This document shows positions 57,034 to 64,000 of a DNA stretch of 64,000 nt, piece by piece. The notes beneath the pieces are model-generated. The model was not told where the DNA came from. It saw only the letters and a list, made by a program, of their open reading frames with translations, and did no database searches. The DNA lies in assembly GCF_020360975.1 (NCBI RefSeq), contig NW_025408686.1, positions 837,250-901,249 of the forward strand, written 5' to 3'. Source of the DNA: Hirsutella rhossiliensis (lineage: Eukaryota > Ascomycota > Sordariomycetes > Hypocreales > Ophiocordycipitaceae). The position numbers were made by a program, and so were the translations under genes. Positions within the stretch are counted from its first letter, which is position 1. Each line of letters begins with the position of its first letter.

Positions 57034-57920
57034 CGGCAACGTCCATGCATATGCCTGGGGAGTATTGGGGTGGCGAAGCTTGCAGCAGACTGAGCAGAGG
57101 AGCCTCTTGACAAGGAGGGCCGCCCACGTCGGCATCAACTTCGGGAAGACGGCGACCTTTACGAAACCTGATTTTGGGGCTAACGAGAGCAACGCTTTGA
57201 AATGTTGGCTGAATACAATGGTTATGAAAATCAGCAGGAGCTCCAAAGGAGCGGCTCCAGAGAGCCTTCAGGACACCCCCAAAGTGGGAAAACGAGACAT
57301 CGCGATGCTCAGACGCCACCATAAACTGCTGGTTTGTATGATCACCTTTCCGGCTTCCATATTGTTTCCCAGCTCTGCTACCAACTCCGTCTTCCATTCA
57401 TACCTTGAATCAACACTCGACTCCTGGGTCGTGAGTATCTTGCGGCACTTACATAGCCGCGGGCACATGCGAGCGTGTGATAGCAAATCTAGTCGAGGCA
57501 ATGTCGCAATGTTGAAGTGGGTCATCAGAAACCCTGAACCCTGAAAGGCTCTCTGAGGAGCCTCTGACACTAGCTTGGAAGTGATATATTAAGGTGGCAT
57601 TTCTCTGTATTTACTCACAGATTTCTTCAACCTTCAATGAACACTTCATCCGCTACACAGCCTTCAACACGCAAGCTCAGCATCCTCTTTTCGACTCCTA
57701 CGCATGTGCGAGAGGCTCTTCGCCCTCCAGCAACCACCCAAGCTACACTCCGAAGCCACGACAGCTGCTCCAAAGCCTGAGCGCCAGGACGATAGTAAGA
57801 ACGCCATCGTGACCTGTCATGACGGCAGCGAACCTTTGACTGACGTGGACGCTATAGGGGAACTCAGGTAACACTGAGGGCGAGTCGAACAATGCGAGTG
57901 ATGGCACAATCGAAGAGGCC
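57034..57920. other. Spacer with unrecognised open frames
   Basis: Frames of 100-160 codons are open on both strands between 57020 and 57570 but show no domain I know, and neither strand is clearly favoured. I do not call a gene. A TATATTAA-like stretch lies near 57585. Confidence 0.35.
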
Positions 57921-58289
57921 ATGCCTCAATCCGAGGGCCTCCGTCTGACATCCAGTCGTTTACCCGGCGAAGGTGTGGAGATCCCTACCGTCGCTTTCCA
58001 AACAATTATCTTTGGAATCATGCGGGGACTTTTCAAGGAGATTGAGGGGAGTTTTGAGGGAGCACACGTATTTGCGAAAGAGTGCTCATCAACACTATCA
58101 CGACAGGATCTCCAGGTGATTGCACGATTCCAGGGACAGCTCGGATCCCCAGACACACTCGGAGGAGACCCACCATATCCTGTGGCCGAGAACATGAAGA
58201 TTTTCGTCGGAATGCCCTCTACAAACACGGCCGTTTTGATCGCGAGGGACGGAGAACGCATTTGTAAGTTCTCTCAGAAGCAAAATTGA
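57921..58289 (+). CDS. Hypothetical protein
   Basis: A 122-codon frame starts at the ATG at 57921. It has a mixed, globular-looking composition (TVAFQTIIFGIMRGLFKEIE and GMPSTNTAVLIARDGERI), no Cys motif and no signal peptide. I do not recognise it. GTAAGTTC just after ERI (58264) resembles a splice donor, so this may be the 5' exon of a gene whose remainder was displaced by the hAT element starting 54 bp past the stop. It could also be chance. Confidence 0.3.
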   Translation: MPQSEGLRLTSSRLPGEGVEIPTVAFQTIIFGIMRGLFKEIEGSFEGAHVFAKECSSTLSRQDLQVIARFQGQLGSPDTLGGDPPYPVAENMKIFVGMPSTNTAVLIARDGERICKFSQKQN

Positions 58290-58342
58290 TTGGGACTAAC
58301 CCGAGCAGCGACGGCTTTTTCAAGCTGTAGCGAAGACAGCGA

Positions 58343-61117
58343 CAGTGTGGCTAACAAACCGACCGACTCAGACCGGCCTCCGGTCGGTCGGTCTAGGTCA
58401 ATCCTGAGTCTTGGTCGGTCGGTCTGGGTTTTGAGCACCGGTCGGTCTGGGTCTGAAGGTGGTCTGAAGGTGGTCTGATTACTTAATTTGCTACAAGAAG
58501 TCATACTTTGTTGTGCATTTTGTGTGCATTTTGCAAAGTATTCTCTGCCAAGTTACGCGTCAGATATGTTGCTACTTCGTTCTACTCTACGAGGCCTCTG
58601 GATAACCATTGCTTTTGAAGCTGATCTGCCTCCACAGTGTCCTCTGACAGATTGTTGCGCTCGTCTGTGATCAGTCTCTTGGTCTGGCTGAAGACTCTCT
58701 CGCATTCAGCGCTCATGCCGGGAATCGAGAACAGGTCGAGCGCCATTCGATACAGCACTGGGTATTCAAGTTGATGTTGATGCCACCATTCGAGCGGGTC
58801 GGCGACGTCGAGATCCTGTACATAAATTGGCCGAGTTTGGAATAGATCGAGCTCGGTCACGGTTCTGGCTCTTCTCCGCCGCACATTGAGAGAAGTGACT
58901 GATCTCTTGCCGAAAGAGCTGTAGTCATTGTCGGCACTGGCGGCCTCCCTGTCGGATTCGTCGTCCAAAAGCCCTGTCTGCGCCTGTATCTCGACCTCTG
59001 CCTGCTGCCGATATTCCTCGAAAAGGTCACTAACCGCCCTTTTCATTTCGCTGTACCATTCCGGTTTGTCCATTCCCTCCGACCAGTGCCGCTCAAAGTA
59101 ATCGTACCCGTAGGAAGGGGAAGCGCAAGCGCCGCACGACACAGGGGACCGATCTGTCTTGAGGTAGTAGTCCTCCAGTTCCGCCCAACCACAGTCGATT
59201 CCTGATTTGAAGTGAGGCATCCTCGTGTCGGGTCAACTCCGCGGCTTGCTTGAACTTGATGAAGAGATAGTCCATCGTCTTCAGCGTCTCCCACACGGCT
59301 CCATGGCCGCCCTCTGCTCCGTCCTTACTGGCGTTGCCTTCCATCGTCTGGGTCAAGATGTGAAAGGGCTTCAGAAAGTCAAAAAACCGTTGCAGCTCGA
59401 CCCAGTCGGTAGCGTTCAGGAAGTCCTTGGTGATGTCACGTCGATCCACATCATTCCTGAGCTTCTGCCAACGCGACTGATAGAGCTCAATAGCACTCCG
59501 AAGCTCGAGCGCTGCTGACGGTCAACGATGTTCAGATGGTTGCAGCTTCAGACACCACGGAAGCCTACCTCTTCTAATCATCATGTAAATGGAGCTCCAT
59601 CTCGTTTTACCATCAACCAGGATCTCCAGCGTAAAGATGGGATCGTCCCGGCAAGCTCCGATTGCAACTGTCGAAGTGCTTGTCGCCGCTGGTCCGTTCG
59701 ACGGATGTACGTGGCGAGGTTGTGAAGTTTTCCACTGCTCCGACCTTGGCCCAGACATCAAATTTGAACTCGTCGGTCGCAGCTCGAAGTTGTGACTCAA
59801 ACTTCCAGCATTGGAGCCAAATATGACAGCCCGGACGACCAGGTTGATGATGTGGCCAACGCAACGCAGTCGCCGTCGCTGCACGTCCATCGGGTACCAT
59901 TGCGCCAGAGTTTGAAGGCATGTATCGTTGCTCCGCATTGTCAAGCATGAAATACCCAAGCTTTGATCCTAACTCGTATCGGTCTATCACCTTCTTGATG
60001 TGTGGACCAATGTTCTCACCGGAATGCGGCCCTATCAGGCGCGGCAGTCCCAGAAGAACATCGCGCTTCTTCCCGTGTCCGTCGACGAAATGACCAACGA
60101 CCCCGACGTAATGAAATCCATTTGAAGCTGTCCATAGATCAAAGCTCAAGTGAACGGAGCTCTTCGATCCTCGTATAAGATTGCATATAGCCTGTCGACG
60201 CCCTTCGTACGAATCGCGAATCCATGAACGAATTGTGCTGTGATGCTCTGGCAGTAGCTTGCTGACTTGTTCCCCACCATTCGCCAACAGCCATCTGAGC
60301 CTCTCGCTCGACGCTTGACGGAAGGTCACGTCTTCGGCTATGACCCAATCTACAAAACGTGTCCATGTCGCTTCGTCAAAGCAGCGTGCAAGATGTAGAC
60401 CCGGACCTAACGGACCAGGTACAGAATACGACCTCGAGAAAGCGGATGCTGCAGCCAAAGCGAACGGATTTCAAGCCGAAATCATCCTCTCTCGCCTAAT
60501 TCCGTAATTCGATGATGACGAAGCAAATGCCGCGCTGCATGAGATGTCCCAGATGAGACGTACAGAGCTGTCGCATAGCTTCTTCTCAAATGACAGATCC
60601 TGCAGAGCCAATAACGAACGCCGGCATGCTCAAGATTCGCACCATATCTGTAGATCCATGATTCTTTGATCTTGGTGCCGACCACCCTCCTATGACGAAA
60701 TCGCCGCTTTGCGCCAACGAGCCTTTTACCATGGTGCCAGATATTATCCCAGTCGATTGCGAAGTCACACCTCGACGAATCCAGCTCATCGACTGTTGCT
60801 TCCGAGGTGGCTGGAGTGGCATCTGGATTCTCTCCGGTGAGGTATGAGGCTGATGGGATAGACAGCGCTGGACTGCCGCCCTACAAGCAAGCCATAACCG
60901 TTGAAAGCCAAAGAGCGCGTGGCAATGTCACGAAAACGAGAACGCGACAGCTTGAGTCGGCAGAACAAAAGTTCTCCGCTCCATAGTAATGGGCCCACAT
61001 TAAGGGTGGTCAGACCGTCTGATCAGACCCAGACCGTCTGAGGTTTTCGGGCGGTCGGTCTGCAACTCAGACCACCTTCAGACCGTCTGACAGACGGTCG
61101 GTTTGTTAGCCACACTG
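58343..61117 (-). mobile_element. hAT DNA transposon 2
   Basis: Inverted ends CAGTGTGGCTAACAAACCGA (58343) and its inverse (ending 61117) match for about 23 bp. Both subterminal regions are crowded with GGTCGGTCGGTCTGG and CAGACCGTCTGA motifs, which likely bind the transposase. A hAT transposase gene on the reverse strand fills the interior. The 8-bp flanks (GACAGCGA and CATCAGAG) do not match, so no target duplication is visible. Either the site has mutated or the copy is rearranged. Confidence 0.88.
58582..60822 (-). pseudogene. hAT transposase with BED finger (hAT-2), frameshifted
   Basis: The reverse strand shows a BED finger at 60500-60685 (WLCRICHLRR, then SHAARHLLRHH). The catalytic core follows in the frame 60458-59613 (SVHLSFDLWTASNGFHYVGV, IDRYELGSKLGYFMLDNA), then CVGHIINLVVRAV in a shifted frame, LQRFFDFLKPFHILTQTMEG, and the C-terminal dimerisation domain (58582-58830: LEWWHQHQLEYPVLYRMALD, GMSAECERVFSQTKR). 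Stop at 58582. It differs clearly from hAT-1 in sequence. Three or more frame breaks lie between about 59090 and 60480. It would mobilise the surrounding element. Confidence 0.86.
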
Positions 61118-61589
61118 CATCAGAGGTCTCTGGGCCAGGGCGACAAGCGCGCACACCTCAATTGCAATGAGTGGACGTGCGCAAGCTACAGGATTCTCCG
61201 CGAGCTACACAACCGCGCGTAGGGTAGCAAGGCGATCATGTGGCCGGAGTACTATGATCGCGAGATTGTAAAGGAAGCAGTCGAATTAGTGGTGATGGAG
61301 GCAGCGTGCAATTTGCCGTCAGACTTTCCTTGAAGCTGACGGCATCGAGATGCGATGAAGAGGAATCATAAGACGCGCTCGAGGCTGGGGAAGAAGAAAT
61401 CGAATAGAGCTTAATTCGATGCCAAAACACCAAAAACACCTCAAAGGCAGTATGGTGATGCATTTGCATTGCTATGACTAGCTTGCAATAAAGCGAACAT
61501 GTGTTGCACTTATCGCGGGAAGAGAGGTACTTTTGTTCTAGCAAAATGGCGGGGTTCTTATGTACTTTCTTTTTCCAGGTCAACGAGCT
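61118..61589. other. Spacer between hAT-2 and the second pogo-like remnant
   Basis: No gene supported. It is probably in part the 3' side of the pogo-like remnant, whose ends could not be located. Confidence 0.4.
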
Positions 61590-62812
61590 TTTCTAGGTCA
61601 ACCGCCCCCGTGACTGTGGAGCTGTCACGGATTGGCTGACTTTGAGGCCCCTCATTACTGTGGCCCGCCAACCAGCCTCGATATTTTTGGCCGTAAATGC
61701 CTGGTTCCACGCATCACGAAAGAGTGGCCAAAAATTCCGTTTGGTATAGGAATTAACCCCATCCAATGGACATCAGCTGGTCGGAACCTTGAGCATAATA
61801 GGTGGAGAGTGCGGAAAACAGGCCAACATCGAGTGGTTGAAGCCGATGAGTTGAGTGCGATGGCAACACAGCAATGAGAATTCGATTTCGATCGGCATAG
61901 TCAATGAATTTCAGGTTAATGTGACTATTGTGACCGTCTAAAATTAAGAGACGGTAGGCACGACCAGCCTTTTGCTTCGTATGGCAGTCAAATATGCGCT
62001 GAAGCCAGTGTAACCCAGTGCATCACAGCTCCAGCCGTTTTCCGTACTGGCGAAGAAGGCTACTTGCTGGAATGGTCAAAATCCTCAAGCCAAGTATCTT
62101 GGAAGTCTTTTGACTCCCTTGTAAATGAGGGCCGGTGGCAGGTACGAATAATCTGCACATATGGCAGCGATCAGCGTGATGATCTCCCGGTTCCCGTCTT
62201 GGCTTGCCCTGACCAGTTTTCCGCGCCTGAGGGCTTCGGGGACAACTCGCTTGGTGGAGCGAGAGAGACCAATTTGGAATCCCTCTCGTCAAAATTATAA
62301 ACATTTGAGGACTGATGTTGTACTTTTCGATCTTTTCGCGGAGCTAGTTGGATTCGGTCAGAAATGGCGACTTTACGGCATTTGACCGAGTATTGTCGGC
62401 AGTATACCCTTGAAATGACGATAAAAAGCAGTCTTACTAGATTGAAGAAGTTTTGAAATGCCTGAATTATCAGCAGCCTTCCGCTGATGATCTATGGTGC
62501 GCAAATACAAGCTCGAAAGACGGTCATGGTGTCGCTTGAAGCGGCTCACCCAGTTGACACCAAGCTCTGTCCCTGCGATTTCCTCGGCGATATTCTTCAA
62601 CATCTGAGGGTAGGCGGGATACCACGGTCGGTCAGCTTATTGACGTGCCCAATAAGAATCTCCTCCTGCGCGCTGGTGAGTTTCTGTCGCGAGTAAGAGT
62701 TCGCGTCGTGATTTGAGGCTGTTTTGCCTTTGAAGCGGCGCCACAGCGTGGATTTGTCGATATTGTATCTCCTCGCGGTCTCTGCATATTTAGGGCGATC
62801 TTGGGATTGCAT
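61590..62812 (-). pseudogene. Second pogo-like transposase, decayed
   Basis: From 62812 down, the reverse strand reads a psq-type HTH (YAETARRYNIDKSTLWRRFK) and a CENP-B/Tc5-type HTH (LTSAQEEILIGHVNKL; VNWVSRFKRHHDRLSS). After breaks come parts of a DDE domain: REIITLIAAICADYSYLPPA, LILDGHNSHINLKFIDYA with the second Asp, and RLQPLDVGLFSALSTYY with the third. Several frames are involved, and neither terminal repeats nor a TA duplication could be found. It is a different lineage from the 51676-57031 element. Confidence 0.8.
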
Positions 62813-63068
62813 TTATAATTGCCTCTGCAATACGAGTGTTGTGGTCCATATCGCGTCAATTTGAAGAAGACGCGTCAGGTGTTGAAAATTGTCGCATGAC
62901 CTAGTGCGTTGCATGACGCAGGGGTACGTTAATGTGTTGCATTTCCCTCTTTCGGCCCGCCAGTTGATCCGCCATCGGACCAAGTGACGGGAGCGGCTAT
63001 ATTGGCGCCCTCCTCTCTCTCCTTTGCCATCCGTTCCCCATGGCTCGCTCGACACAAGTTCCGTCAAG
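62813..63068. other. Spacer upstream of a hypothetical gene
   Basis: No gene seen. It probably includes the 5' side of the pogo-like remnant and the leader of the following ORF. Confidence 0.35.
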
Positions 63069-63743
63069 ATGGAACAGCCGCCGAGCTCGAATCAACGCGT
63101 CAATGCAGAGGCCCTTTCCATCTACGAGTCGGCTCGCCAACCGAGGAAGCGCATTCTCATCGAGCCTCTACTGTGGACGAGACTGCATCTTGAGATCTTG
63201 TCGTGCACATTCAGCCAATGCAGTCCTGCCCCCCCGGCCATGATGCATCTCTCGCCGACCGACGATGCCTATCGAGTACGGAAATTTGAGCGCTACTTCT
63301 TTGGCAATCGACACTTGTGGATGGTAAAGGAGGGATCAATACGTGGGCTTCTTGGCCTCGAACCTTCACCATTGTATTGGCGGTGAGTCGATGCACACGG
63401 CCAAGTGGCGCAACCTAACCTTGACACCCGTAGTTGCGATCTCTACCTGCATCTTGGTGGCCATCGCAGTGTCATTCTTCCATGCCACTACTACTGCCTC
63501 GGCGATCATATCCCCGTGGCTGCACATGTCGACCGCAGCCGCATTATCTCTCAACGCGAGAAAAGGGTCGGACCGCCGATACGTCGATACAATCCCCCTG
63601 CAATCAACTTAGGCAAGCTCCAACTGAAGATGGACTCCTACCGAGTCGTTACACGATCCGTATCTGGTGGCGCTCTGATTGCCCTCGGCCAGCTACAATG
63701 GAGGGCGTTGGGCCGGCAAAAACTCAGCAGGCGGCTGGCGTGA
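63069..63743 (+). CDS. Hypothetical protein, possibly two exons
   Basis: The ATG at 63069 opens about 105 codons (MEQPPSSNQRVNAEALSIYE at the start, FERYFFGNRHLWMVKEGSIR later). GTGAGTC at about 63384 followed by CCTAAC and TAG near 63434 would be a typical fungal intron. Beyond it a frame continues with DLYLHLGGHRSVILPCHYYC to 63743. No family is recognised. Either or both parts could be chance, and the exon phase was not proven. Confidence 0.25.
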
Positions 63744-63872
63744 CGGTAGGTATGCACACCGATCTATGTCAGCTGACCTGCTAATGCGTTTATAGCCCAA
63801 GCTCATGTTCAGCACCGAAGACCGCAATTATATATACATATATTCAGCAAATATACCTCGTCCCTCATCAGC

Positions 63873-64000
63873 ATGTTCGACAACCCCGCCATGAAGCCGT
63901 CGGCGCCCGGTTCCCTTACCGTTCAAATCTCCTCTGTTCCCTATAAGCCTGTTGAAACGCTTCGTGGTCGTCTCTGGCGCTTCTCCTCGGCGACAAGCCC
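63873..64000 (+). CDS. Start of an unidentified gene, cut by the window end
   Basis: An ATG at 63873 follows a TATATATA stretch (about 63830) and stays open to the window edge. The visible N-terminus is rich in Pro and Ser (MKPSAPGSLTVQI, then YKPVETLRGRLW). There is no signal peptide and no domain can be named from 42 residues. Confidence 0.4.
   Translation, partial: MFDNPAMKPSAPGSLTVQISSVPYKPVETLRGRLWRFSSATS

Noticed and set aside
57020..57570. Genes on either strand right of the pogo element
   Set aside because: Open frames exist on both strands with no family, no clear start context and no splice pattern.
61498..62945. ATGTGTTGCA near 61498 and 62930 as terminal repeats of the second pogo-like remnant
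   Set aside because: The copies are direct rather than inverted, only 10 bp long, and have no TA flanks.

Overview
This window looks like a transposon-dense, gene-poor compartment of a filamentous ascomycete genome, probably Pezizomycotina and possibly Sordariomycetes. The basis is short GT-AG introns with CTAAC/CTGAC branch points, a five-exon secreted amidase, a fungal-type phospholipase A2, a DUF7029/DUF7223-like secreted protein, and a mix of Copia, pogo/Fot1, hAT, Tad-like LINE and Helitron elements. Only one host gene, the amidase at 10257-12196, reads through without a break. Almost every other reading frame carries one- or two-base indels.

Left part (1-15.4 kb). A reverse-strand Copia retrotransposon (313-9756) has about 200-bp LTRs and an ATTAT target duplication. 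It has been hit twice. A hAT transposon (1804-4944, TSD ATCTTGGC) split its reverse transcriptase/RNase H region. A 383-bp terminal-repeat miniature retroelement (TRIM, 402-784, 71-bp LTRs, TSD CACTA) landed in its 3' LTR. The intact amidase follows, then a reverse-strand Helitron fragment (12344-15153) that stops before its catalytic motifs.

Centre (15.4-47.0 kb). Three large Helitrons, A, B and C, of about 10-11 kb each, lie head to tail on the + strand. Each has a + strand Rep/PIF1-helicase gene with two position-conserved introns. Each also has a reverse-strand accessory gene of unrecognised family, so the two are transcribed divergently. A and B are close relatives that share several defects. 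C is more diverged and richer in GC, keeps an in-frame HUH motif, and alone carries a MYND zinc-finger gene that looks like a captured host gene. The ends show short inverted repeats, hairpins and repeated CCAATCA-like motifs rather than the canonical TC...CTRR signature.

Right part (47.0-64 kb). A broken secreted phospholipase A2 gene (reverse) sits just past Helitron C. Next come a candidate solo LTR, a frameshifted DUF7029/DUF7223-like secreted protein gene, and a pogo/Fot1-type element (51676-57031) with 82-87-bp inverted repeats. A 5'-truncated LINE is nested inside that element (52386-54624, 14-bp TSD) exactly at the transposase start codon. Then follow a second hAT element (58343-61117), a decayed second pogo-like transposase, poorly defined hypothetical ORFs, and the start of a gene that runs off the end.

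The relative order of insertion can be read from the nesting: Copia before hAT-1 and TRIM, and pogo before LINE. No rRNA, tRNA or CRISPR array was seen.
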